Source: an uncultured Flavobacteriaceae bacterium (lineage in GTDB: Bacteria > Bacteroidota > Bacteroidia > Flavobacteriales > Flavobacteriaceae). From it: a stretch of 64,000 nucleotides of DNA. The stretch is from positions 124,001 through 188,000 of the forward strand of contig CANLVG010000008.1 of the NCBI GenBank assembly GCA_947494565.1. The letters are read 5' to 3'. The stretch's first letter is position 1. The number at the start of each line of letters is the position of its first letter. The translations under genes were made by a program, and so were the position numbers. The notes below the pieces were generated by a model. The model made no database searches, was not told the DNA's origin, and was given only the letters and a program-made list of their open reading frames with translations. This document shows, piece by piece, positions 16,511 through 24,457 of this stretch.

Positions 16511-17200
16511 CTATATAGTCATATTCTGGCTGTCGATAAACGAGATGGACATGGTACTATCAAGAGTCGTTAAGTCATTTGTAATCGTATTGATGCTGCC
16601 CAGATCGTTTAGGGCAACTAGAAAATTATAATCCAGTTGGCCGTCGCTGAGGTTCATTCGGATAAGTTCAGTACGAGAGGAATTTTTAGCCAATATGTCC
16701 ATAATGCTTTTTTGAACAACGGCCCGGTCCTCTCCAGTTGTAGTCGCCTTGCTTAGCAACAAGTTTTGACTTATCATGCTTCTTGTGGTTCCCTTGCCGG
16801 CCAAAAAAATGATCAAGAACAGTACGAGAGCTCCTATAACGGTAGGTAGTAGCTGGTTCGCCCCGAATCCTAAACCAATGGCAATGGCGATAAAAAAGTA
16901 GCCTAACTCTTCAGGCTCCTTTATTGCCGTACGAAATCGAATGATAGATAGAGCGCCCACCAAACCTAAAGAAAGTGCCAAAGATGACTTTACGATACTG
17001 ATGATAATAAAAGTGGTGACCCCTACAATGATAAGTACCTTCGATAGTTGATATCTGTTCGATAATGAACGACCAAAGCGAACATATACAAGAGAAAGAA
17101 GATACAATAAAATTGCACATAACACGATGTTAGTGATGTAATTGACCACAGAGAAAGTTTCTCCAGAATCAAGTGTGAATTGGTTTAAGAGGTCGTTCAT
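16511..17200 (-). CDS. DUF4956 membrane protein
   Basis: The 229-residue protein has about four membrane helices in its first 135 residues and a soluble tail. The family signature GALSIIRFRTAIKEPEEL (82-99) between two helices is clear. DUF4956 genes are often found beside VTC-domain and CotH genes in unrelated bacteria, as here, where it opens the operon. The function is not established; a membrane platform or channel for a phosphate polymer made by the VTC protein is a reasonable guess. The charged Arg/Lys/Glu loop in the membrane is the most conserved part of the family. No clear -7 box was seen upstream. Confidence 0.85.
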   Translation of the reverse strand: MNDLLNQFTLDSGETFSVVNYITNIVLCAILLYLLSLVYVRFGRSLSNRYQLSKVLIIVGVTTFIIISIVKSSLALSLGLVGALSIIRFRTAIKEPEELGYFFIAIAIGLGFGANQLLPTVIGALVLFLIIFLAGKGTTRSMISQNLLLSKATTTGEDRAVVQKSIMDILAKNSSRTELIRMNLSDGQLDYNFLVALNDLGSINTITNDLTTLDSTMSISFIDSQNMTI

Positions 17201-17368
17201 TTAAATATTTATTAACGATTCGATAATGAATTTTTTACAAAGAAAGCAAACTAATACCTTAAATGAAAGCCTAGCCTAGTTTTGATATCCTATATATATG
17301 TGATCTTCGCATTATGGTATGGAATGATAGCAACTAGTTTTGGTACCATACTTCATCTTTTTAATTGT

Positions 17369-17376
17369 TACTTTTG
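17369..17376 (+). promoter_or_regulatory. -7 box (TACTTTTG) before the GT2 gene
   Basis: TACTTTTG matches TAnnTTTG exactly and lies 46 bases before the start at 17423, in the 222-bp gap between the divergent DUF4956 and GT2 genes. No TTG element stands at the preferred spacing. Confidence 0.45.
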
Positions 17377-17422
17377 AAGGCCTTGATGAAATTTTTGTTT
17401 ACCAGTACATACTCCTCATGAG

Positions 17423-18169
17423 ATGAATGCGCTAATCTCCATAATCACTCCGGTTTATAATGCTGAAAAGTATCTGGCGGACACTATGAAGTCGGTCCTG
17501 GCACAAACCTACACCCATTGGGAACATATTCTTGTAGATGATTGTTCGTCCGATGGTAGTGCTTCATTGGTGAAATCCTATGAGGCGAAAGATTCCCGTA
17601 TCAAGTACCATCGGCTTGTTGAAAATGGGGGCGCGGGGGTCGCAAGAAATAAGGCGATTGAATTGGCAAAAGGCCATTATATCGCTTTTTTGGATAGTGA
17701 TGATCAATGGTATCCGGAAAAATTGAAGCGGCAACTGTCCTTCATGCAACAGAATGAGTATCATTTTACCTTTACGGACTATGATATGGTCGATGAGGCC
17801 GGCAAAAATTTGGCCAAAAGAGTGAAATGTAAACCCAAGGTCACCTATAACAGCGCATTGTACAAAAACCCGATTGGTTGTTTAACCGTCATGTACAGTG
17901 TGGTTTTCTTTGGAAAACAATACATGCCATCCATTCGAAAGCGTCAAGATTACGCACTTTGGCTGCATTTGCTAAAAAAAACCAATGGGTATGGTTTGAA
18001 TGAGTGTCTAGCCAGTTATCGTACGGGCAATGCCTCCATTTCGGCCAATAAATTTGATTTGCTTAAATACGAGTGGAGTATTTATCGCGATGTAGAGAGA
18101 CTATCATGGTTCAAATCCGTATTTTATTTGCTTTCCGCGATCATTTTGAAATTGAAAAGTTACTTTTGA
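17423..18169 (+). CDS. glycosyltransferase family 2
   Basis: The 248-residue protein is a GT-A inverting transferase. It has SIITPVYNAEKYL (6-18), VDDCSSDGS (38-46) binding the nucleotide, and the metal-binding DSDD motif (91-94); the C-terminal RQDYALWLHLL likely contains the catalytic base region. It resembles TuaG/WcaA-type enzymes that add a sugar to a lipid-linked exopolysaccharide unit on the cytoplasmic face. A hydrophobic C-terminal segment (about 225-248) may attach it to the membrane. It is followed after 38 bases by the initiating transferase, suggesting a two-gene unit. Confidence 0.85.
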   Translation: MNALISIITPVYNAEKYLADTMKSVLAQTYTHWEHILVDDCSSDGSASLVKSYEAKDSRIKYHRLVENGGAGVARNKAIELAKGHYIAFLDSDDQWYPEKLKRQLSFMQQNEYHFTFTDYDMVDEAGKNLAKRVKCKPKVTYNSALYKNPIGCLTVMYSVVFFGKQYMPSIRKRQDYALWLHLLKKTNGYGLNECLASYRTGNASISANKFDLLKYEWSIYRDVERLSWFKSVFYLLSAIILKLKSYF

Positions 18170-18207
18170 ATGACTCAAGATGAGTTTCTTAAATTGGCAA
18201 GCTAACC

Positions 18208-19575
18208 ATGGCCCGACCATCCATTCTTAATTCTGTTGAACGCAAGTTTATACTTCTTGTCATAGACGTGGCTATCATTGTAGCTGCTATCAATGTCTTA
18301 GTAAATTTTGCCATAGACTCTGAATTTATTTCGTTAAAGCTGAAGATCGGGGTCTTTGGTTTCGGAATCTTCACCTATTTGGTCTTGGCTTACGTACTGG
18401 AGTTTTATAATCTTGAAAAAATTACCAAAAGGCGTTATATCGTATCCCAGTCGCTCTATGTCAGCGCGATTTTCGTATTCTTGGTGTTTATTTTTTCGGT
18501 ACTTGTTTATGACGTTAGCTTTTGGCGGATACCCTTATTGTCTTTCCTTTTACTGACACCAGTTCAAATTGCGGGTTGGCGGCTGTTGTTCCGAAACGTG
18601 TTCGACATCATACCCGACACCAAAAATGTCTTGTACATCTATGACGAAAATACCTATGGCAGCCTTCAAGATGATGTCAAGGTCATCAACGGTGATGATA
18701 TGAGAACCTTTTACAAGGTAAAATTGACCTATTCCCTGCAAAAAGACTCAGCGGTGAATAAGAAATTCTTCCTGTCGGCAACCAATAAGATCGATGCCGT
18801 AATCGTCAATATCAAGTCGTACAATGATCTCCCCCAAAGTCTGGAAAACATGGTCTTGAAATCTATCTTAAATGGTAAAGAGGTGATTTCCTTTACGACC
18901 TTTTATGAGAATACGTATGAGGCGATGCCTATCAAGTCACATAATGACAGTTTTTATGAATTGTTGCAATTGCGTAATAAGAAAATCAGGTATCTACAGC
19001 GTATTTTTAGTTTCTTGATCAACTTTTTTCTCTCCCTCATCGTGGGAATTGTTTTTGTGTTCAGCATTCCTTTTGTCTGGATATTGAATTTGTTTTTTAA
19101 TCGTGGGCCACTGTTTTATACGCAATATAGAGTGGGGCTTCATGGAAAGGAGTTCAAGATCTATAAGTTTCGTTCCATGGTGGTCGATGCGGAAAGTCAA
19201 GGCGCCAAAATGGCTACGAAGAACGATGCCCGTATTACCCCTTTTGGCAAAATACTCCGTCTATTTCGAGTAGATGAATTGCCCCAGATTATCTCGGTCA
19301 TTAAGGGCGATATGCAATTTATCGGGCCTCGACCCGAGCGCCAAGTTTTTGTAGATGAATTGAATCAATTGACCCCATTTTACAATGTAAGACATCTGAT
19401 TCGGCCGGGGATAACCGGATGGGCACAGGTGAAGTATAAATATGGGGAAAACCTAGAGGATTCTATCAAGAAACTGGAATACGATTTTTATTATATCAAG
19501 AACCGGTCAATTACGTTGGACCTGAGGATTATTTTCAAGACGATTACCACCGTTTTGTTTTCGAGAGGCGTCTAG
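18208..19575 (+). CDS. polyprenyl-phosphate sugar-1-phosphate transferase (WbaP/WcaJ-like)
   Basis: The 455-residue protein has four N-terminal helices (about 15-125), a soluble CoA-binding-like domain, a further membrane helix (about 265-295) and a C-terminal catalytic domain. The catalytic part has FYTQYRVGLHGKEFKIYKFRSM (from 303, with KFRSM at 320-324), VDELPQI (355-361) and GPRPER (373-378), the motifs of bacterial sugar transferases. Such enzymes start exopolysaccharide or O-antigen synthesis by transferring a sugar 1-phosphate to undecaprenyl phosphate. It is the full-length polyisoprenyl type. With the upstream GT2 gene it probably serves a capsule or exopolysaccharide. The first sugar is not determined. 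Confidence 0.9.
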   Translation: MARPSILNSVERKFILLVIDVAIIVAAINVLVNFAIDSEFISLKLKIGVFGFGIFTYLVLAYVLEFYNLEKITKRRYIVSQSLYVSAIFVFLVFIFSVLVYDVSFWRIPLLSFLLLTPVQIAGWRLLFRNVFDIIPDTKNVLYIYDENTYGSLQDDVKVINGDDMRTFYKVKLTYSLQKDSAVNKKFFLSATNKIDAVIVNIKSYNDLPQSLENMVLKSILNGKEVISFTTFYENTYEAMPIKSHNDSFYELLQLRNKKIRYLQRIFSFLINFFLSLIVGIVFVFSIPFVWILNLFFNRGPLFYTQYRVGLHGKEFKIYKFRSMVVDAESQGAKMATKNDARITPFGKILRLFRVDELPQIISVIKGDMQFIGPRPERQVFVDELNQLTPFYNVRHLIRPGITGWAQVKYKYGENLEDSIKKLEYDFYYIKNRSITLDLRIIFKTITTVLFSRGV

Positions 19576-19753
19576 AATTTCTTGCTCTATGCATTTTCGG
19601 GGATGATAAAGGGAAAGAGCGTTTTTTTTCTGACCCTATGGTGTGCCTTCAATATTGGTAGCTGCTTCCCTGATGGAATTGCGAATTTGTTTTTTGGAAT
19701 TTGAAGGCTTTAGCGATCTTGAACAAGGGTTTTCGACAGTTTACCTAGTCTAT

Positions 19754-19784
19754 TTGGTCTTTCGTAAGTTCAAAATTACATTTG
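19754..19784 (+). promoter_or_regulatory. promoter TTG-N20-TACATTTG before the UDP-xylose synthase gene
   Basis: TTG at 19754-19756, a 20-base spacer and TACATTTG at 19777-19784 match both elements of the Bacteroidota housekeeping promoter. The -7 box ends 52 bases before the ATG at 19837. The 261-bp gap after the sugar transferase otherwise shows no gene. Confidence 0.6.
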
Positions 19785-19836
19785 CCATTCAATTTTTACG
19801 AAATACTTACGTTACAACCTCAAACAATAGTATCAC

Positions 19837-20823
19837 ATGAAACGAATCTTAATCACAGGCGCAGCGGGTTTTTTAGGCTCACACCTTTGCGATCGATTTA
19901 TCAAGGAAGGTTTCCACGTCATTGCGATGGACAATCTCATTACAGGAGACTTGAAGAATATTGAACATTTATTCAAACTTGAAAATTTCGAATACTACCA
20001 TCATGATGTGACCAAATTCGTTCATGTTCCAGGTAAATTGGACTATATCCTTCATTTCGCCTCACCAGCGAGTCCGATCGACTATCTTAAGATTCCGATT
20101 CAGACGTTGAAGGTGGGCGCACTGGGCACACACAATCTGTTAGGGCTTGCCAAAGAAAAGAACGCTCGAATCTTAATTGCCTCCACATCCGAAATCTATG
20201 GAGATCCTTTGGTACATCCACAAACCGAAGAGTATTACGGAAATGTGAATACTATAGGCCCTAGGGGCGTATATGATGAGGCGAAACGTTTTCAAGAGTC
20301 CATTACCATGGCATATCACCGTTTTCACGGTCTGGAGACCCGTATTGTACGTATTTTTAATACCTACGGACCACGGATGCGACTCAATGATGGGCGCGTC
20401 ATTCCCGCATTCATGGGTCAGGCGCTCCGAGGAGAGGACCTAACCGTATTTGGTGACGGCTCGCAAACACGTTCTTTTTGTTATGTAGATGACGAGATAG
20501 AAGGAATATACCGATTATTGATGAGCGATTATGAGTTACCGGTGAATATTGGCAATCCACATGAGATTACCATACGAGATTTTGCAGAAGAAATCATAAA
20601 ACTGACGGGGACTACCCAGAAGGTGATTTACAAAGACCTGCCTCAAGATGACCCGATGCAACGACAACCTGATATTTCGAAGGCCAAGGAAATTTTGGGT
20701 TGGGAGCCGAAAGTCGGACGGGAAGAGGGTATGCGTAAGACCTTCGAGTATTTTAAGACCTTATCTCAGGAAGAATTGGAACGAACGGAACATCGTGATT
20801 TCACACAGCGTAACAAGAAGTAA
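19837..20823 (+). CDS. uxs: UDP-glucuronate decarboxylase / UDP-xylose synthase-like SDR enzyme
   Basis: The 328-residue short-chain dehydrogenase has GAAGFLGSH (8-16, NAD binding), [10 protein letters not shown] (115-124), the catalytic YDEAK (146-150), and [14 protein letters not shown], the signature that separates UDP-xylose synthases from other sugar epimerases. LHFASPASP (72-80) is also typical. It should convert UDP-glucuronate to UDP-xylose with bound NAD+, supplying a pentose donor for the polysaccharide genes just upstream. The gene has its own promoter and ends at a strong terminator, so it is a single transcription unit. Confusion with an epimerase is unlikely given these motifs. 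Confidence 0.88.
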   Translation: MKRILITGAAGFLGSHLCDRFIKEGFHVIAMDNLITGDLKNIEHLFKLENFEYYHHDVTKFVHVPGKLDYILHFASPASPIDYLKIPIQTLKVGALGTHNLLGLAKEKNARILIASTSEIYGDPLVHPQTEEYYGNVNTIGPRGVYDEAKRFQESITMAYHRFHGLETRIVRIFNTYGPRMRLNDGRVIPAFMGQALRGEDLTVFGDGSQTRSFCYVDDEIEGIYRLLMSDYELPVNIGNPHEITIRDFAEEIIKLTGTTQKVIYKDLPQDDPMQRQPDISKAKEILGWEPKVGREEGMRKTFEYFKTLSQEELERTEHRDFTQRNKK

Positions 20824-20846
20824 AGAAAAAACTCAAAAAATAAATT

Positions 20847-20878
20847 AAAAAACCGGACTGATTTCAGTCCGGTTTTTT
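20847..20878 (+). terminator. intrinsic terminator after the UDP-xylose synthase gene
   Basis: CCGGACTG (20853-20860), loop ATTT and CAGTCCGG (20865-20872), flanked by six A and six T, form a textbook stem with a U-run. The symmetry would also stop transcripts from the other strand. Confidence 0.92.
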
Positions 20879-21221
20879 AATTTATACCAAGTGCTCCATT
20901 TTTGAACTGATTTCTTCTATATAAGGAATATTCCAGAGGCCAGAAGGTTCGAAAATGAAGTACAAAAATCGTATACGATTTTTGTACTTATTAATGAAAT
21001 CCCGTGTTCGCGGTAGATTAACGGTTGTATTTAGTCGATGAGGTGCTTCTATTTACATGAAAAGGAACGGTTCTAATGCGAATATGATTTTCAGATGAAA
21101 AAGGTTTTTAAGGGCCGATATTAGGGTCTATGAATCACACTATTGACATCTTATCCTCTTTTCGCCCAACGAGCATTGCTATTGCCTAGAACATTTCTAT
21201 TTTTACGGCAAATCTTATCCA
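20879..21221. other. 343-bp intergenic region before purD
   Basis: Apart from the palindrome at 20958-20989 it has no convincing gene. TATTTTTA (21200-21207), 14 bases before the purD start, differs from the -7 consensus only in the last base and may serve as promoter. No purine riboswitch fold was recognised. Confidence 0.4.
20958..20989. repeat. perfect 32-bp palindrome
   Basis: AAGTACAAAAATCGTA followed directly by its exact reverse complement gives a 32-bp palindrome without a spacer. It lies about 80 bases after the terminator and 233 bases before purD. It could be an operator for a dimeric regulator, a cruciform, or a small mobile repeat. No second copy was seen in this window. Confidence 0.75.
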
Positions 21222-22493
21222 ATGAATATTTTGATTCTAGGCTCGGGAGGTCGCGAGCATACATTAGCTTGGAAACTGAGCCAAAGCCCTCAACTGAAGA
21301 AATTATACGTCGCTCCCGGAAATGCCGGTACCGCGAGCATTGCACAAAACATACCGATTGGTGTAAATGATTTTGAGGCCATTAAGAAGACCGTTCTTTC
21401 AGAAGATATAGCCCTAGTGGTCGTTGGCCCTGAAGATCCTTTGGTTCGAGGGGTACACGATTTTTTTCTTAACGATCGCGAATTGAGGGATATCCCCGTG
21501 ATAGGTCCTCAACAAGAGGCAGCGCAGCTTGAGGGGAGTAAGGAATTCGCCAAGCAGTTTATGATGCGCCACGCTATTCCGACTGCTGCCTATCAAAGCT
21601 TTACGGCGGCAGATTTGGAAGAGGCCTATGGTTTTCTTGAATCGTTACACCCACCCTATGTGCTGAAGGCCGATGGTCTTGCCGCTGGCAAAGGCGTTGT
21701 GATACTAAAAGATCTCAATGAAGCTAAGGCCGAACTTCGCTCGATGTTGGTAGATGCAAAATTTGGTGAGGCGAGTGCCACGGTAGTTATTGAAGAGTTT
21801 TTAGACGGTATTGAGCTCAGTGTATTTGTATTGACCGACGGTAATGGATACAAAGTATTACCTACCGCCAAAGACTATAAACGAATCGGTGAGGGTGATA
21901 CCGGATTGAATACAGGCGGTATGGGGGCGATTTCCCCGGTTCCTTTCGCCGATAAGACTTTTATGGATAAGATACACGAGCGAATCGTTAAACCGACCGT
22001 AGAAGGCCTTAAAAAGGACGAGCTCCCCTACAAGGGGTTCATCTTTATCGGATTGATCAAGGTGGGCGATGACCCCAAGGTCATTGAATACAATGTACGT
22101 ATGGGCGATCCAGAGACGGAAGTGGTCATCCCCAGGATCAAAAACGATTTTCTGGAAGTTTTACAGGCCGTAGCCCTAGGAACCTTGGATGAGGTGGTTT
22201 TGGAATTGGATTCCCGCTCAGCAACAACGGTCATGTTAGTATCTGGAGGCTATCCTGAGGCTTACGAGAAAGGAAAAGAAATTACAGGCTTTCAAGATAT
22301 CACCGATTCGCTGGTGTTCCACGCAGGTACCAAGCTCAATGAGGATGAGGTTGTTACGAACGGAGGTAGGGTAATGGCAATAACCTCCTTGGACGAGGAT
22401 TTTAGACAGGCACTTCAAAAGTCCTATCAAAATATAAAAAAGATTCGGTTTGATGCGATGAACTATCGCAAAGATATCGGCTTTGACCTATAG
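21222..22493 (+). CDS. purD: phosphoribosylamine-glycine ligase
   Basis: The 423-residue protein begins NILILGSGGREHTLAWKL, the N-terminal signature of PurD, and contains the ATP-grasp domain with KADGLAAGKGV (about 146-156), EEFLDGIELSVFVLTDG, and NTGGMGAISPVP. The family signature VRMGDPETEV is also present. It makes glycinamide ribonucleotide from phosphoribosylamine, glycine and ATP in purine synthesis. Length and motifs are normal. The gene stands alone, not in a pur operon, and its 3' end overlaps the convergent small gene by 6 bases. Confidence 0.97.
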   Translation: MNILILGSGGREHTLAWKLSQSPQLKKLYVAPGNAGTASIAQNIPIGVNDFEAIKKTVLSEDIALVVVGPEDPLVRGVHDFFLNDRELRDIPVIGPQQEAAQLEGSKEFAKQFMMRHAIPTAAYQSFTAADLEEAYGFLESLHPPYVLKADGLAAGKGVVILKDLNEAKAELRSMLVDAKFGEASATVVIEEFLDGIELSVFVLTDGNGYKVLPTAKDYKRIGEGDTGLNTGGMGAISPVPFADKTFMDKIHERIVKPTVEGLKKDELPYKGFIFIGLIKVGDDPKVIEYNVRMGDPETEVVIPRIKNDFLEVLQAVALGTLDEVVLELDSRSATTVMLVSGGYPEAYEKGKEITGFQDITDSLVFHAGTKLNEDEVVTNGGRVMAITSLDEDFRQALQKSYQNIKKIRFDAMNYRKDIGFDL

Positions 22494-22709
22494 GTACGAA
22501 TGTGAAGAGATGCTTTTGTCTTCTTCGCCCTTGTCATTGTACTTTTTCAGTTCGAGCATCCAGTAGACGAAAGCAACCATTCCAATAAGGGCCAACAACC
22601 AATTCACCATGTTGGATGCCCACCAGCTTTCCATGAAACGGAAAAAATCATAGGGCCAAAAAAGTACGTTTACGAATAAATCCTCAATGCCTTCAAAGAA
22701 TGCTCTCAT
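22488..22709 (-). CDS. small membrane protein, DUF6341-like
   Basis: Start at ATG 22709 gives 73 residues (MRAFFEGIEDLFVNVLF onward); longer upstream frames would run over the promoter. There is one clear helix (NWLLALIGMVAFVYWMLEL) preceded by an amphipathic Trp-rich segment (WPYDFFRFMESWWASN) and followed by a short charged tail. It resembles a small family (DUF6341) I associate with flavobacteria beside purD; function unknown. It converges on purD with a 6-base overlap and is divergent from the gene at 22781. Confidence 0.75.
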   Translation of the reverse strand: MRAFFEGIEDLFVNVLFWPYDFFRFMESWWASNMVNWLLALIGMVAFVYWMLELKKYNDKGEEDKSISSHSYL

Positions 22710-22730
22710 CTTAATAGTATATTTACATTG

Positions 22731-22760
22731 CAAAAATAGGGCATAAAACACAACTTGCAA
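22731..22760 (-). promoter_or_regulatory. promoter TTG-N19-TATTTTTG for the small membrane protein gene
   Basis: Read on the minus strand, TTG (22760-22758), 19 bases, and TATTTTTG (22738-22731) match both promoter elements. The -7 box ends 21 bases before the ATG at 22709. Confidence 0.6.
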
Positions 22761-22780
22761 AATCTCGAATACCCGATACA

Positions 22781-23719
22781 ATGATCTCAAGCATTTTTGG
22801 AAAGACGAAACCCATAAATTATATCATTGTACTGGTTTTTTTATTTGTTTTTTACTGGTTTTGGCACGCTATGATGTCCACCATGCCTTCCGAATCTGAA
22901 GTGTTTGCATTAAAACTTCTGGCCTCGGCAGTGTTGCTGCTCAGTGTTTTTGTGGCTGATTTTATAGTGAAACGAAACAAACTGACAGAACCGAATTCCT
23001 TTGCCATTTTGTTCTATGCGATTTTAGTCCTTGTTTTTCCTGAAACATTATTGGACAATGATGCCGTCTTCTGCAGCCTTTTTTTGCTATTGGCCTCAAG
23101 ACGGCTGATCAGTATCCGGTCATTGAAGAATATCAAGCTCAAGATTTTCGACGCCACGGTTTGGGTTATGGTATCCAGTGTTTTTTATGATTGGGCTATC
23201 TTGTATCTGCTACTTGTATTTGCGGCGATCTATATCTACGAACCTAAAAACATCAGAAACTGGATGGTCCCTTTTGCCGGCATCTTTACAGTCTTCATGA
23301 TTGGGTATGGGATACTGGTTTTGGCGGGAAACACAGCCTACATCACCGAACATTATCAACTTCGATTCAATTGGGACTCGTCTTACTTTTCCAATATCGC
23401 TAATAGCTCTAAACTGATCTTGTACATACTGCTTATATTTGCTTTAAGCATCTATGCCTTCTTAAAACTGGGAAAGGCAGGCCTCGGTAAGATTGTCACG
23501 ATGCGCTTGATAGCATTTTCGTTCGTAATCGGATTGGTCGTTAAGATTTTGACGAAATCAAGTGATGATTATCCCATAATGATCACGTTTTTTCCTGCTG
23601 TGATTTTTTTGACCAATTATGTAGAATCCATTAAAAAAGCCAATATCAAAGAGTTGGTCTTGATGGCTTCCATTGCCGTACCCCTATTGGTGCGTGCTAT
23701 CGGACTTATCATTGGTTAG
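22781..23719 (+). CDS. DUF6427-like polytopic membrane protein
   Basis: The 312-residue protein is hydrophobic throughout, with about nine membrane helices and short loops. The start MISSIFGKTKPINYIIV and the loop SEVFALKLLASAVLL resemble DUF6427, a flavobacterial family of unknown function found beside purD and DUF6341-like genes. No catalytic motif is visible. It is divergent from the small gene at 22709 with a 71-bp gap. It could be an oligosaccharide or lipid transporter by shape alone, but nothing supports a specific role. Confidence 0.7.
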   Translation: MISSIFGKTKPINYIIVLVFLFVFYWFWHAMMSTMPSESEVFALKLLASAVLLLSVFVADFIVKRNKLTEPNSFAILFYAILVLVFPETLLDNDAVFCSLFLLLASRRLISIRSLKNIKLKIFDATVWVMVSSVFYDWAILYLLLVFAAIYIYEPKNIRNWMVPFAGIFTVFMIGYGILVLAGNTAYITEHYQLRFNWDSSYFSNIANSSKLILYILLIFALSIYAFLKLGKAGLGKIVTMRLIAFSFVIGLVVKILTKSSDDYPIMITFFPAVIFLTNYVESIKKANIKELVLMASIAVPLLVRAIGLIIG

Positions 23720-23814
23720 TGTATTCGTGGGAACCCTGCATTTGCCCCCAAAACTCAATTGACCCTCATAGGAGAATATTCTATCGAACAAACCAAAAGT
23801 TGAATCGAGTTCAA

Positions 23815-23822
23815 TAACTTTG
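23815..23822 (+). promoter_or_regulatory. -7 box (TAACTTTG) before the DUF4254 gene
   Basis: TAACTTTG fits TAnnTTTG and ends 17 bases before the ATG at 23840, which would give a very short leader. A TTG lies only 12 bases upstream, closer than usual. Confidence 0.5.
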
Positions 23823-23839
23823 CATAAAATAGCACACCT

Positions 23840-24442
23840 ATGTTCAGCACAATGGCCTTTGGCATTTTTGACGAAAGTATTACGAAGTACCATATTGTGG
23901 ACGATGTCGATCAACCCTTTGAAAACCCATATCCGAAGGATGAAATCGCTCATTTGCTATATCGCAAAAACTGGATAGACACCGTACAGTGGCATTACGA
24001 GGATATCATTCGTGATCCAAATATAGACCCTGCTGCGGCCCTGGTCCTTAAACGTAAGATCGATGCCAGCAACCAAGATCGCACGGACTTGGTCGAATTT
24101 ATCGACAGCTATTTCTTAAATAAATACCAATCGGTAGAAATTAAGAAGGATGCCAATATCAACACGGAGAGCCCAGCTTGGGCCATCGACCGCCTATCGA
24201 TTCTAGCCTTGAAAATCTATCATATGAACGAGGAGGCTACCCGAGAGGATGCCACTTCCGAACATTTGGAAAAATGTCGCGCCAAACTCGCAGTCTTGCG
24301 GGAACAAAAGCATGACCTTTCTATGGCGATCGACCAATTGCTCTCCGACATCGAAAACGGAAACAAGTACATGAAGGTGTACAAGCAGATGAAGATGTAC
24401 AATGATGCTGAATTGAATCCAGTGCTCCGAAATCAAAAGTAA
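23840..24442 (+). CDS. DUF4254 family protein
   Basis: The 200-residue soluble protein is largely helical. Motifs KYHIVDDVDQPFENPYP (17-33) and LLYRKNWIDTVQWHYEDIIRDP (39-60), together with SPAWAIDRLSILALKIYHM, are characteristic of DUF4254. The family is of unknown function and often sits directly before a family 9 glycosyltransferase, as here with a 15-base gap. A supporting role in lipopolysaccharide core assembly is plausible from this association. The first of two possible starts (23840, 23855) is chosen because relatives begin with MFS. Confidence 0.85.
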   Translation: MFSTMAFGIFDESITKYHIVDDVDQPFENPYPKDEIAHLLYRKNWIDTVQWHYEDIIRDPNIDPAAALVLKRKIDASNQDRTDLVEFIDSYFLNKYQSVEIKKDANINTESPAWAIDRLSILALKIYHMNEEATREDATSEHLEKCRAKLAVLREQKHDLSMAIDQLLSDIENGNKYMKVYKQMKMYNDAELNPVLRNQK

Positions 24443-24457
24443 GCCTTACCCATCGCC

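Noticed and set aside
19643-19840. 65-codon ORF between the sugar transferase and UDP-xylose synthase genes
   Set aside because: It covers the promoter of the downstream gene and shows no family motif.
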